A stretch of 64,000 nt of DNA from Agarivorans aestuarii (GCF_019670125.1 NZ_AP023033.1:2407001-2471000), one strand, 5' to 3'. Shown: positions 1-9,222, counted from the first letter of the stretch. The notes: generated from the sequence alone by a model not told the origin. Program-made: numbers and translations.

Positions 1-404
1 CCAGGAACCGTGTAACCGTATGCGGTACTCTTACCATTTTGGTAAATATCTGGCTGCATCGCATAACGCTCACCCACTTTGTATTCACCGCTAAGGCCTT
101 CACCCACTTTAACTACCGTGAGAGTAGCTTCATGGCCCAAACGCGTTGGTTCTTTGCGCAAATCTCGGTTGTACAGTTTAGGGTGCGAGCTACCTTGGTT
201 AATTAACTTAACATCAGAAAAGCACAGGCCTACTGCGTCAACTCGCACTAGCAGTTGGTTATCTGCTGGTTCAGGTACATTGAATAATTCTGGCTGATTA
301 TCTTTACCAATATTTTCCACACCGGCGCCGTACATGTTCCAAGTGCTGGTGGTATTTGGTGTTGCTTGGTCTAGTTGTTGATATTTTTCGTATTGACTAG
401 TCAT
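1..404 (-). CDS. Zinc-type alcohol/polyol dehydrogenase, N-terminal part (cut by window edge)
   Basis: Read in reverse from ATG at 404, this gives 134 residues of an open frame running off the left edge. It resembles the GroES-like N-terminal domain of medium-chain zinc dehydrogenases: a Cys in GLCFSD fits the catalytic zinc ligand and GHEAT fits the conserved GHE motif. It lies 32 bp downstream of the PTS phosphotransfer protein on the same strand, so it is probably the catabolic enzyme of the PTS operon, perhaps oxidising or reducing a sugar or polyol phosphate in the manner of sorbose-1-phosphate reductase. The nucleotide-binding half lies outside the window, so the substrate is inference only. 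Confidence 0.72.
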   Translation of the reverse strand, partial: MTSQYEKYQQLDQATPNTTSTWNMYGAGVENIGKDNQPELFNVPEPADNQLLVRVDAVGLCFSDVKLINQGSSHPKLYNRDLRKEPTRLGHEATLTVVKVGEGLSGEYKVGERYAMQPDIYQNGKSTAYGYTVP

Positions 405-436
405 CTTGATACCTACTCTTTATATTCTGTTTTCTA

Positions 437-3061
437 CTAAATAAGATCATCATGGTTTTTGTACATCGCCATGACGGCTTCGGAGCTACACATTTGCAGG
501 GCTTTTTCTGCTTTAGCCTGCAACTTGCTGTAAGACACCGAACGAATGATGTTTTTTACTGCCGGAACATTGGCTGGACTTACCGACAGCTCTTGAACCC
601 CCATACCCACTAATAAGCAAGCTATGTTAGGGTCGGCAGCCATGTTGCCGCAAACCCCTACCCACTTACCGTTGGCAGTGGCTGCTTTAACGGTCATAGA
701 AATTAACCGCAACAAACCTGGATGGTAGCTGTCAGCTTCACAGCACAACTCAGGGTTTAGTCTGTCCATCGCTAAGGTGTATTGGGTTAAATCGTTAGAA
801 CCGATAGAGAAGAAATCGACATGTTTAGCTAAGGTGTCGGCCACTAAAGCGGCAGATGGCACTTCAACCATAATGCCTAAGGGCAGTTCAGGTGCATTAA
901 GTGACACACGAATCTTATCGGCCAGTTCTTTGGCTTTGGTCCATTCAGACATTTTGGCGATCATTGGGAACATAATGTGGATCCCTGATTTGCCAAATTG
1001 CTCTACTTGCCAAATTGCTGTGCGATAGATAGCTTCTAGTTGACGTTCAAACATGTCTTGGTGTTTAAACGATAAACGTACGCCACGAACCCCTAAAAAC
1101 GGGTTATCTTCGTGCGGCATATCCATCCACGACACCGGTTTGTCACCACCAATATCCGCCGTTCTCACAACAAGTTGGCGATCGCCAAGCTCGTTCGCGA
1201 TGCTTTTAAGTGCATCTATCTGTTGCTCGATGGAAGGTTCTTCGCTTGAAGCTTCAAACAAAAACTCGGTTCTAAGTAAGCCTGCGCCTTCTCCGCCATT
1301 TTCCAAGATACTTGGTGCATCTTTAGGTTTAGCGATGTTACAAACTACTTCAATATGGCGACCATCTTTAGTTACAGCAGGTTCATGTTGATGCTCTGCT
1401 TCGGCTAAACGCATTTGTAACCAAATATCGATGTTTTGGCTTGCTTGCTCTAGTGTTTCGCTACTAGGGTTAATCACTACGCTAGCACTTTGTGGATCGA
1501 CCACTGCCATTTGTTGGTCAGCCACTTCGCACAACTTGCCAGCGCCAACACCAACCACTGCAGGAATACCCAAGCCTCGTGCAAGAATTGCCATATGACT
1601 GTTAGGACCACCTAACTCGGTAGCAATGGCTTTTACCGCTTTGCCCTCTAAGCCAGCAGTTTGCGAAGGTGAAAGATCTTTTGCCAACAAAATGAACTCT
1701 TCATCAGGAAAACTTAGTGTTTCAGCTGAGGTAAGAATCGCGATAACACGCTGGCTTACATCATTTAGATCGGCTATACGTGCCTTTAGTCGCTCGTCTT
1801 CAACTTTAGATAAAGCATCAATTTGTGATGTTAAGGCTTGTTGCCAAGACCAAGCAGCGCTATTGCCTTGCTCTATATATTGCAAACATTCTTGATTTAT
1901 AGCTTCGTCGCTTAGTAACTGTTTTTGCGCTTTTAGAATAGCGGCTTCTTGTGGTGCTTTTTCTAACAGCTTGTTATGTAACTCGTCGCTTTGTTCAGCG
2001 GCTTTGCTTAGCGCTTCTTGCAGTGCTTGTTTTTCACTACTTTCGCCACTGCCTTGCTGCTCCACATTAATGTTTGAAGCACGCAATACAAATATAGGTG
2101 CAGCGGCAATACCTGGTGAGGCAGCCATGCCCTGCAATACCGCATCACCAGTGGCATTAGCTAAAGCCGGCAAACCGGCCAAAGGATTGAACTCGGCGTT
2201 TGCGTTGTCTTCTTCGTTATCGAGACCGGCTTTTATCATTTCGGCTAGTTGGTCAACGGCTTCTTCTGCATGTTCGCCTTCGGCTGAAACCACCACTGAA
2301 TCGCCCAATTTTGCCCCCATGGCCAGTAACGCAGCCATGGACTTAGCATTAGCACTTTGCTCACCATTTCGAATGCGAATTTGAGTATTGGCAAAACTGG
2401 CCGCTTGTTCACTAAGCAAACTTGCAGGGCGTGCATGCATACCGGCTTCATCTACGATGAGCGCACTTTGGCAAATAGCAAAGTCGTCCTTAATAACTGT
2501 TTCTTTAGACGCAGCAGCGCCCAAAGCAGTAATGATTTGATGTTTGTCACTAGTCACGGCCAACTTGGCTGATAACTCTTGGTCCATCACCACGGTGGTT
2601 AAGGTTTGTAATAGGCTTAAATGATCTTCACCTTTCGCTGCGATGCCAACAACCAGCTTTACGCTGTCGCCATTGTCATTCCAAGTAATCCCCAGCGGGA
2701 TTTGAACTATCACCACACCACTTTTGGCGACTAAAGATTTGGCTTCGTTCACTCCATGTGGAATAGCGACACTATTAATTAGGTAGGTGCTCACCTTTTG
2801 CTCTCTAGCTAGTAAAGCGTCGAAGTAGTCTGCGTTAACTAAACCAAGCGCTAACATTTGTTCAGATACAAAACGCAATACTTGCTCTTTGCTAGTAAAG
2901 CTTTGGTTTAAGTAGATTTGCTTGGGTTCTACAGTAAGCGAATCTGGCTCTTCATTAGCAGCGACTGGCTGCTCAATAGTGGCTGACTGCACCAATTCTG
3001 GTTGAGAGGCAACCTCTGTCTCTTTCTCACTGGAAGCGAATAAACTTTTAAAAAAGGACAT
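437..3061 (-). CDS. PTS fusion protein EIIA-HPr-Enzyme I (multiphosphoryl transfer protein)
   Basis: A single 874-residue protein carries the soluble PTS chain. After a linker of about 50 residues comes an EIIA domain of the mannitol/fructose type with active His102 in AIPHG. Next is an HPr domain with His209 in GMHARPAS, then an Enzyme I domain with His490 in GGPNSHMAILAR. The PEP-binding half has GLLRTEFLF, and VCGNMA near the C terminus holds the family's active Cys. ATG at 3061 has GAGATAA just upstream, so I prefer it to the in-frame TTG at 3088. It lets the operon move phosphate from PEP to its own permease without the general EI/HPr. The fusion resembles FruB/MtfA-type proteins. It probably forms an operon with the EIICB upstream. 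Confidence 0.9.
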   Translation of the reverse strand: MSFFKSLFASSEKETEVASQPELVQSATIEQPVAANEEPDSLTVEPKQIYLNQSFTSKEQVLRFVSEQMLALGLVNADYFDALLAREQKVSTYLINSVAIPHGVNEAKSLVAKSGVVIVQIPLGITWNDNGDSVKLVVGIAAKGEDHLSLLQTLTTVVMDQELSAKLAVTSDKHQIITALGAAASKETVIKDDFAICQSALIVDEAGMHARPASLLSEQAASFANTQIRIRNGEQSANAKSMAALLAMGAKLGDSVVVSAEGEHAEEAVDQLAEMIKAGLDNEEDNANAEFNPLAGLPALANATGDAVLQGMAASPGIAAAPIFVLRASNINVEQQGSGESSEKQALQEALSKAAEQSDELHNKLLEKAPQEAAILKAQKQLLSDEAINQECLQYIEQGNSAAWSWQQALTSQIDALSKVEDERLKARIADLNDVSQRVIAILTSAETLSFPDEEFILLAKDLSPSQTAGLEGKAVKAIATELGGPNSHMAILARGLGIPAVVGVGAGKLCEVADQQMAVVDPQSASVVINPSSETLEQASQNIDIWLQMRLAEAEHQHEPAVTKDGRHIEVVCNIAKPKDAPSILENGGEGAGLLRTEFLFEASSEEPSIEQQIDALKSIANELGDRQLVVRTADIGGDKPVSWMDMPHEDNPFLGVRGVRLSFKHQDMFERQLEAIYRTAIWQVEQFGKSGIHIMFPMIAKMSEWTKAKELADKIRVSLNAPELPLGIMVEVPSAALVADTLAKHVDFFSIGSNDLTQYTLAMDRLNPELCCEADSYHPGLLRLISMTVKAATANGKWVGVCGNMAADPNIACLLVGMGVQELSVSPANVPAVKNIIRSVSYSKLQAKAEKALQMCSSEAVMAMYKNHDDLI

Positions 3062-3140
3062 GCTTATCTCGTTTTGTTGATTTAGCAAAGTACCTTGCCG
3101 CTTAGGCTGGGCAATTTGACGTAAATGGTTAGAAGATGCG

Positions 3141-3171
3141 GCCTACAGCGTTAAACTGCAGCGCTGTAGGC
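3141..3171 (-). other. Perfect hairpin between the PTS EIICB and EIIA-HPr-EI genes
   Basis: The arms GCCTACAGCG and CGCTGTAGGC are exactly complementary (10 bp) around an 11-nt loop. On the minus strand no U-run follows, so this is more likely an intercistronic RNA-stability or processing element, or a weak attenuator, than a classical terminator. Its position between two cotranscribed genes would fit differential expression of permease and phosphotransfer protein. Confidence 0.45.
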
Positions 3172-3194
3172 GCTTCCCAATGGATTACAAGAAC

Positions 3195-4595
3195 TTAGGC
3201 TTTAAGGCTCGCCACTAATTTGTCGTAGAAGCTGGCGTCCATAAAGTTTCCAATACTTACATGACGAGCACTTGGTAACTTCTCTTTAGCTCTGGCAGAT
3301 AACTCTTGTTGAGTAATCACAATGTCGGCATCGTGCAAATCGTTAATCGCCGAATTAGTCACATTGATATCTAAGCCTGCATCTTTAATCTTGCCTCTTA
3401 GCACTGTGGCGCCCATGGCTGATGAGCCCATACCCGCGTCACAAGCTACAACGATAGATTTCACTTCACCGTTTGCAGCTACAGAAGCGCTAGCACCAAC
3501 AGGGATTTGACCTTTTGATTCAGCTTTGTTGGCATCAACCGCTGCTTGCGCTGCTTCTAAGTCATCAGTCTCTGATGCGTCTCGACGAATAATCACCGAT
3601 GCCACCAAAAATGAAGTTGTCGCAGCTACAGCAATAGAACCAAGGGTTAAGATAATGCCCATACCACCAGTAGACATAAGCACTAAGGCAAATACCGAAC
3701 CTGGAGATGGCGGACCTACTAATGCATTACCGGTAATCATATTGAAAGCAACTCCTGCCATACCACCAGCGATTACTGCGATGATTAAACGTGGTTTCAT
3801 TAAGATGTATGGGAAGTAGATTTCGTGGATACCACCAAAGAAGTGGATAATAGATGCACCATACGCTGATTTTTGAGCAGTACCTTTACCTACAACCATG
3901 TAAGCAAGCAAAATGCCTAAACCAGGACCAGGGTTAGTTTCAATTAGATAAAAAATTGAAGCGCCAACTTCTGCAGATTGCTCGGCACCAAGTGGGGTAA
4001 ATACGCCATGGTTAATCGCATTGTTTAAGAACAAGATCTTAGCCGGCTCTACAATAATAGAGACTAAGGGCAACAATGAGCGGTCAACGATCCAGCCAAC
4101 ACCATCACCTAAAGCAGTAGTAAGCACAGAAACCACCGGGCCAATAATCACATAGGCAACCATTGCCATGATCATGCCGATGATCCCCAGTGAGAAGTTG
4201 TTTACCAACATCTCAAAGCCCGGTTTAATTTTGCCATGTACCCAAGTATCAAACTTGGCGATAGCAAGACCACCCAGCGGACCCACTATCATCGCGCCCA
4301 TAAACATGGGAATGTCGGTTCCCACAATAACACCCATGGTGGTCACGGCACCGGCAACCGCACCGCGATCTCCGCCAACAATTTTACCGCCGGTGTAACC
4401 AATCAGTAGAGGTAGTAAATACAAGATCATTGGTCCAACTAAAGCGGCCAAACTCTCGTTAGGTAACCACCCTGTTGGGATGAATAAAGCTGTAATTAAA
4501 CCCCACGCGATAAATGCCCCGATATTTGGCATAACCATCGCACTCAAAAAACGTCCGATTGACTGAACGCCAACCTTTAGATTGTTCGCAGACAT
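3195..4595 (-). CDS. PTS mannitol-family permease, EIICB
   Basis: This 466-residue inner-membrane protein has an N-terminal EIIC domain (about residues 12-335, many hydrophobic helices) and a C-terminal EIIB domain (about 375-466). EIIC has the mannitol-permease signatures NNAINHG and GGIHEIYFPY, including the functionally key Glu. EIIB has the phosphorylated Cys385 in VACDAGMGSS. The EIIA domain found at the C terminus of E. coli MtlA is absent and is supplied by separate proteins here. It transports and phosphorylates a hexitol or similar sugar. Mannitol is possible, but no mtlD-like dehydrogenase is visible, and the neighbouring zinc dehydrogenase suggests a different polyol. It starts 13 bp after the free EIIA gene. 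Confidence 0.88.
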   Translation of the reverse strand: MSANNLKVGVQSIGRFLSAMVMPNIGAFIAWGLITALFIPTGWLPNESLAALVGPMILYLLPLLIGYTGGKIVGGDRGAVAGAVTTMGVIVGTDIPMFMGAMIVGPLGGLAIAKFDTWVHGKIKPGFEMLVNNFSLGIIGMIMAMVAYVIIGPVVSVLTTALGDGVGWIVDRSLLPLVSIIVEPAKILFLNNAINHGVFTPLGAEQSAEVGASIFYLIETNPGPGLGILLAYMVVGKGTAQKSAYGASIIHFFGGIHEIYFPYILMKPRLIIAVIAGGMAGVAFNMITGNALVGPPSPGSVFALVLMSTGGMGIILTLGSIAVAATTSFLVASVIIRRDASETDDLEAAQAAVDANKAESKGQIPVGASASVAANGEVKSIVVACDAGMGSSAMGATVLRGKIKDAGLDINVTNSAINDLHDADIVITQQELSARAKEKLPSARHVSIGNFMDASFYDKLVASLKA

Positions 4596-4607
4596 TAGTC
4601 TAACTCC

Positions 4608-5108
4608 TTATTCCTTTATGCTCGTAGTTGCTTTGAAATTTGACTCAAAGGCCAAATTCAAGCTGTCGAGTATTACTCGCTCTTCATTTGTTGTTAGCCA
4701 TAGTTCTATCATCGAAGGATCTGTCATTAGTTGAGCAATCGACGAAAATACGTATGACTGAGACTCTCTAAGCTTTTTTAAATTTTCTTTTAGAGGTACA
4801 GCAAGCAAGAAGATGATGCGAACATCCTCATCCTCTTCATTCCAGTAAAACTCATCACTCTTTACTCGAACGAAACACAACACCGGTTCATTGATGTGTT
4901 GAGTAATTACGTGGGGAATAGCAATATGTTGTCCGGCAAATGTACTAACAATGTTCTCGCGTTTGTTTATGTCGTTATATAAGCCAATTGGGTCTGTGGT
5001 TTTGCGTAACAAAAACAGTTGGGCACATATGCTGTATAAAGCTTCGTCTTTAGACTCAGCTTCAAAGTCGAGCAATATGCTTTGTTTTGTTATCAGATCC
5101 TGATTCAT
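4608..5108 (-). CDS. PTS EIIA protein, mannitol/fructose (type 2) family
   Basis: A free cytoplasmic EIIA of 166 residues. His66 in HIAIPHV matches the phosphorylated histidine of the family. ATG at 5108 is preceded by GAGGG at good spacing; the in-frame start 18 bp upstream lacks this. It is the first gene of the minus-strand PTS operon and is divergent from the DeoR regulator. It duplicates the EIIA domain within the fusion protein two genes downstream. The two may both serve the EIICB, or this copy may act in regulation like PtsN or the EIIA domains that control transcription factors. The sequence does not decide between these. Confidence 0.82.
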   Translation of the reverse strand: MNQDLITKQSILLDFEAESKDEALYSICAQLFLLRKTTDPIGLYNDINKRENIVSTFAGQHIAIPHVITQHINEPVLCFVRVKSDEFYWNEEDEDVRIIFLLAVPLKENLKKLRESQSYVFSSIAQLMTDPSMIELWLTTNEERVILDSLNLAFESNFKATTSIKE

Positions 5109-5231
5109 TGTTATCCCTCGCATCACGTTAAGCCGAGTATAGAAAGTGAAATTTATGTGTCAAAGAAGGTGATTAGATTTGACGTCATATAACGATTGGC
5201 TTTAACAAAACGGCAACACCGCCTTTAATGT

Positions 5232-5327
5232 AATCATAAGCAGTCATAGGTAATCATTTGCAATCAAAAACTCTGTGATCGGGGTAAAAGTTTTCAAAAC
5301 GCAATCAATTACAATCGTTTTTAATCA
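5232..5327. promoter_or_regulatory. Helically phased AATCA direct repeats upstream of the PTS operon and deoR-type gene
   Basis: AATCA or a one-base variant begins at 5232, 5242 (AGTCA), 5252 and 5262, exactly 10 bp apart. It recurs at 5303, 5313 (AATCG) and 5323, again 10 bp apart. The second group lies 41 bp after the first, close to the same helical face. The array sits in the divergent control region, immediately before the regulator's ATG at 5350. I infer a cooperative operator, most simply for the adjacent DeoR-family protein. That link is not shown by the sequence. Confidence 0.55.
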
Positions 5328-5349
5328 CAAACTTCTCAAGAGTTTTCAA

Positions 5350-6117
5350 ATGCCAGCCAAGCTTCGTCATAACAAGATTTTAGCCCACCTCCAAGAGAAT
5401 ACTGTGGCCAGCGTTCAACAATTGGTAGAGCTTTTAGACTGCTCCCCGGCTACGGTTCGTCGTGACATTATCGACTTGGATACTCAAGGTAAGTTAAAAA
5501 AGATACGTAATGGTGCAGAAAAGATACTTTCGCCGAATGTGGTTAGTTCACCGGGAATGGTAGGCTTTTACCCGAACATATCTGACTACGAAAATTACGA
5601 AGAATCTGACCGCATTGCGCGTAAAGCGGTAGACTTGTGTGAAGTAAGAGACAACATCTTTGTTGGTGAAGGACAAATACCATTCTTAATGGGCAAATAC
5701 CTAACCGATACTCACGTACATGTTTACTCGAACTATTTGCCGCTACTCACCTATTTGATTTCACAAAGCTACCCTCACCTAGTTGTTTTGGGCGGACAAT
5801 ATATAAAAAGCCAAAGCTTGTTGGTGTCTCCCGATAACCATACTTCTTATCAGGGACGCTACTTAATCGTAAGTGGCGACGGCCTTACCGAAGCAGGTTT
5901 AACAAAATCTGCTTTATTAACCTTTATGGAAGAAAAGAAAATGCTGCAATATGCCGACAAAGTTGTAGCCATGGTATCGGCAGATAAGGTTGGCGTATTT
6001 GGTGGTTTGTCGCTGTTCAGCTTAGATGAGATAGATATAGTGATTACTGGAGAAAATGCTGACTCCAGCATGATAGAGCTACTTAGAACCAATAATATTC
6101 AAGTGTATTTGGTATAG
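5350..6117 (+). CDS. DeoR-family transcriptional regulator
   Basis: This 255-residue protein starts with a winged-helix DNA-binding domain (about residues 1-57; VASVQQLVELLDCSPATVRR is the helix-turn-helix). A DeoR-type sugar-phosphate-sensing domain follows, ending in the typical DEIDIVITGE segment. ATG at 5350 has AAGAG seven bases upstream, and the longer GTG-initiated frame from 5275 would run into the phased repeats. It is divergent from the EIIA-EIICB-EI operon and is most likely its repressor, released by the phosphorylated sugar. That role is inferred from position and family. Confidence 0.88.
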   Translation: MPAKLRHNKILAHLQENTVASVQQLVELLDCSPATVRRDIIDLDTQGKLKKIRNGAEKILSPNVVSSPGMVGFYPNISDYENYEESDRIARKAVDLCEVRDNIFVGEGQIPFLMGKYLTDTHVHVYSNYLPLLTYLISQSYPHLVVLGGQYIKSQSLLVSPDNHTSYQGRYLIVSGDGLTEAGLTKSALLTFMEEKKMLQYADKVVAMVSADKVGVFGGLSLFSLDEIDIVITGENADSSMIELLRTNNIQVYLV

Positions 6118-6134
6118 ACACAACAGGCAGAAAG

Positions 6135-6155
6135 AAGGGCGCTACATGCGCCCTT
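6135..6155. terminator. Hairpin between convergent regulator and RND pump genes
   Basis: Arms AAGGGCGC and GCGCCCTT form a perfect 8-bp stem with a TACAT loop. It lies between the ends of two convergent genes, with T-rich flanks on both strands, so it probably terminates both transcripts. Confidence 0.65.
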
Positions 6156-6160
6156 GTTAC

Positions 6161-9100
6161 TTAAGCGTTACTGGGTTTGATTCCATAGAACAAGGCGTAT
6201 AACACTGGAACGATGACTAAGGTCAATACAGTTGCGAAGCCTAGACCAAACATGATGGTTACCGCCATCGAGCCAAAGAAGGCATCAAACACTAAGGGTA
6301 TCATGCCAAGAATCGTGGTTAAGGCGGCCATACTAACCGGCCTTACCCGGCTAATGGCACTGTCTACTACTGCTTGATATTGATCCTTGCCTGAGTGCGT
6401 CTCAATGTTAATTTGGTCCATCAGTACAATGCCGTTTTTAAGCACCATACCACTTAAACTCAACACGCCTAATAAAGCGGTAAAGCTAAATGCCGAGTTG
6501 GTAGCTAGCAAACCAACTGCTACACCAATTACAGCTAACGGCACTGTGAGCCAAATAACAATGGGTTGGCGAATCGAGTTAAACAAGAACACTGTAATGA
6601 TGAACATAAATAAATAGCCCATCGGCAGCGAGCTAAACAGCGCTTGCTGTGCATCATTAGAAGATTCGTACTCCCCGCCCCACTCTAGTGAATAACCAAC
6701 GGGCAATGGAATTGCTTCAACTTGCGGGCGTAAACGAGCAAATAAACTCGCGGCCGTTTCATCTCCCAAAATGTCGTGATCTGCCAATACGGTTAACGTA
6801 CGTTTGCGGTCTTGACGTTGAATAAGTGGCTCAACCCAATCTAAGCTAATGTCATCAACCACTTGTTGAATTGGCACATAGGTTTGCAGCGCTGGGCTCC
6901 AAAGCTTGAGGTTTTGCACCGTTGAAAAATCAACCCGTTCTTCTTCAGGCAAGCGCACAACAATGGGTAGCATTTCTGTGCCATCTCTAAACAAGCCAAT
7001 TGCACTGCCGCCAAAGGCCATTTGTAAGGTATCAGCCAAGTCTTGCTTAGAAATACCTAAACGACGCGCTTGAGACTCATTAAACTGCGGCAACAAGTCT
7101 TTAGTTCGCTCACGCCAATCATGGCGGATGTTTCGCGCACCAGGGTCTGCATTAAAGATATCTTCAACTTGGACGGCAACATCGCGCAATACTTGAGGAT
7201 CGGAGCCAATAATTCGAGCTTCAATCTTAGAAGCAGGTGAAGGGCCAATCTCCATTAAGCGGAATTGAAAGCTCACTTGCCTAAAGGCATCACGTAAGTC
7301 GGTATCTAATACACGCATCAAATCAAGCATTTGTTCACGGTCAACAACCCTTACTTGCAGTTGGGCAAAGGCTTGATAGCTTTTTTCAGGGCTGTAGGTA
7401 AGACTAAAACGTTGCAAACCTTGGCCTGTTGTAGACGTAACAAATTCTACTTGTTCCTTGTCTAACAAGAAGTCTTCTACTTTTTGCACTTGCTTATAGG
7501 TGTCGCGAATGTCGGTACCCTCAGGCATCCACATGTCCACATAGAACATTGGCGTATTTGAAGGCGGGAAGAATGAATTCTTCACCAAGCTAAAGCCGTA
7601 GAATGCACCTGCCAACATCATTAGCATCACTACTACTGTTAGCATTTTAAAGCGCAAGCAGAACTTCAGTAATTTGCCAAATATTACAAACAATAGGCCT
7701 TTGTATGGGTCGTCGTTACTTTGCTGTTTTTCGCTGCTCTTAGATGACAACAATAGATTTGCCAAAAATGGCGTAAGTGTTATTGCGGTAATCCAACTTA
7801 AGAATAGTGAGAAACAAAGTACCCAAAACAACGAACCCATAAATTCACCCGTTGCATCGGGCGATAAGCCAATAGGCGCAAAGGCCACAATAGCAATTAC
7901 CGTTGCGCCTAATAGCGGCCACTTAGTTTGCTCTACAATGTCTTTGGCAGCTTCTACTTTAGTTCTACCGCGTTGCATGCCAACTAAAATACCTTCTACT
8001 ACCACAATCGCGTTGTCTACTAACATACCCAGAGCAATAATCAGCGCACCTAGTGAGATACGCTGTAACTCGATATCGTAGATACTCATTAAGATGAAGG
8101 TGCCCATCACGGTGAGAAGCAGCACCGCGCCAATAATCACTCCGCTGCGCAAGCCCATGGTAAACAACAGCACCAAAATCACGATACCCACCGCTTCGGC
8201 CAAACTAAGCACAAAACCGTTAACCGACTGCTCAACTTCTTTGGCTTGATTGTAAAGCGTGTGAATCTTAATCCCAGCAGGTTTAATGTTTTCAAGCTCG
8301 GCTAAACGCGCGTCTACGGCCTCTCCCACCTTAACCACGTTAACCCCAGAGGAAAACGAAATACCTAGGTTTAGTGCAGGTTCGCCATTGTAATTAAGCA
8401 AGTTACTGGGTACTTCCTGCACATCACGGGTAACGGTAGCTACGTCTTTTAAGCGAATAAGATTACCGGTATCGCGCCCATGAATAATTAGGTTTTCAAA
8501 GGTTTCGATAGAATTTAGTTCACCGGTTGGGCGCAATGTAAGCGTTTGGGAGTTAACAGTAACCTCACCTGCACTAATAACTGCATTTTGCTGGGCTAAC
8601 AATCCAGCTACAGTGTTCATATCTAGGTTTAGCGCTGCCACTCGTTTAAGAGACATTTCTACAAACAATTGCTCTTGTTGGTCACCCGCTAAGCTAATTT
8701 TCCCAACGCCATCAACTACTTCTAGCTCACGTGTTAAGTAATCAACGTAACGCTTTAACTCTACGTAAGAATAGTTCTCGCCAGTAACCATTAACATTAC
8801 GCCATAAACATCCCCAAAGTCGTCCATAACCTGAACGGGGTTTACACCTGGAGGTAACGAGGGCTCCAGATCATTTACTTTACGTCTTAATTCGTCCCAT
8901 ATTTGCGGCAGTTCATCAGGACCATAGTCCATCTTCATGCTCACCATAATTTGCGACAAACCAGCTGATGAGGTAGAAGTTACCTTATCTAAATAAGGTA
9001 ACTGACGAATCGCCTTTTCTAGAGGATAGGTCAGCTCTTCTTCTACTTCTGTAGATGTAGCGCCAGGGTAAGAGGTAATAACCATGGCGTCTTTAACCGT

Positions 9101-9220
9101 AAAGGCAGGATCTTCCAAACGCCCAAGGTCTGCAAAAGACACTACGCCACCAACCGCCAGAATGACTAAAAACATCCAGCTTATAACTTTATTTTTTATA
9201 GAATATTCAGCAATAGTCAC
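6161..9220 (-). CDS. RND efflux pump, inner-membrane permease
   Basis: At 1019 residues this matches the resistance-nodulation-division family: a first transmembrane helix near residues 12-30, two large periplasmic loops, and two blocks of hydrophobic helices. The proton-relay segment in the fourth helix reads LVDNAIVVVEG, with Asp402 kept but the second Asp of AcrB replaced by Asn403. Lys in VLKNGIVLMDQ is conserved. It is cotranscribed with two adaptor genes, with only 2 bp to the nearer one. It likely exports organic compounds such as drugs or bile-like detergents out of the cell with an outer-membrane TolC not encoded here. The substrate cannot be read from sequence. Confidence 0.92.
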   Translation of the reverse strand: MTIAEYSIKNKVISWMFLVILAVGGVVSFADLGRLEDPAFTVKDAMVITSYPGATSTEVEEELTYPLEKAIRQLPYLDKVTSTSSAGLSQIMVSMKMDYGPDELPQIWDELRRKVNDLEPSLPPGVNPVQVMDDFGDVYGVMLMVTGENYSYVELKRYVDYLTRELEVVDGVGKISLAGDQQEQLFVEMSLKRVAALNLDMNTVAGLLAQQNAVISAGEVTVNSQTLTLRPTGELNSIETFENLIIHGRDTGNLIRLKDVATVTRDVQEVPSNLLNYNGEPALNLGISFSSGVNVVKVGEAVDARLAELENIKPAGIKIHTLYNQAKEVEQSVNGFVLSLAEAVGIVILVLLFTMGLRSGVIIGAVLLLTVMGTFILMSIYDIELQRISLGALIIALGMLVDNAIVVVEGILVGMQRGRTKVEAAKDIVEQTKWPLLGATVIAIVAFAPIGLSPDATGEFMGSLFWVLCFSLFLSWITAITLTPFLANLLLSSKSSEKQQSNDDPYKGLLFVIFGKLLKFCLRFKMLTVVVMLMMLAGAFYGFSLVKNSFFPPSNTPMFYVDMWMPEGTDIRDTYKQVQKVEDFLLDKEQVEFVTSTTGQGLQRFSLTYSPEKSYQAFAQLQVRVVDREQMLDLMRVLDTDLRDAFRQVSFQFRLMEIGPSPASKIEARIIGSDPQVLRDVAVQVEDIFNADPGARNIRHDWRERTKDLLPQFNESQARRLGISKQDLADTLQMAFGGSAIGLFRDGTEMLPIVVRLPEEERVDFSTVQNLKLWSPALQTYVPIQQVVDDISLDWVEPLIQRQDRKRTLTVLADHDILGDETAASLFARLRPQVEAIPLPVGYSLEWGGEYESSNDAQQALFSSLPMGYLFMFIITVFLFNSIRQPIVIWLTVPLAVIGVAVGLLATNSAFSFTALLGVLSLSGMVLKNGIVLMDQINIETHSGKDQYQAVVDSAISRVRPVSMAALTTILGMIPLVFDAFFGSMAVTIMFGLGFATVLTLVIVPVLYALFYGIKPSNA

Positions 9221-9222
9221 GC

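Noticed and set aside
79-297. Plus-strand open frame of 72 residues at the left edge
   Set aside because: It lies antisense to a recognisable zinc-dehydrogenase reading frame.
5150-5200. Possible CRP site (TGTGTCA...GGTGATTAGATTTGACG) near the PTS operon start
   Set aside because: Neither half-site combination matches TGTGA-N6-TCACA well enough to call.
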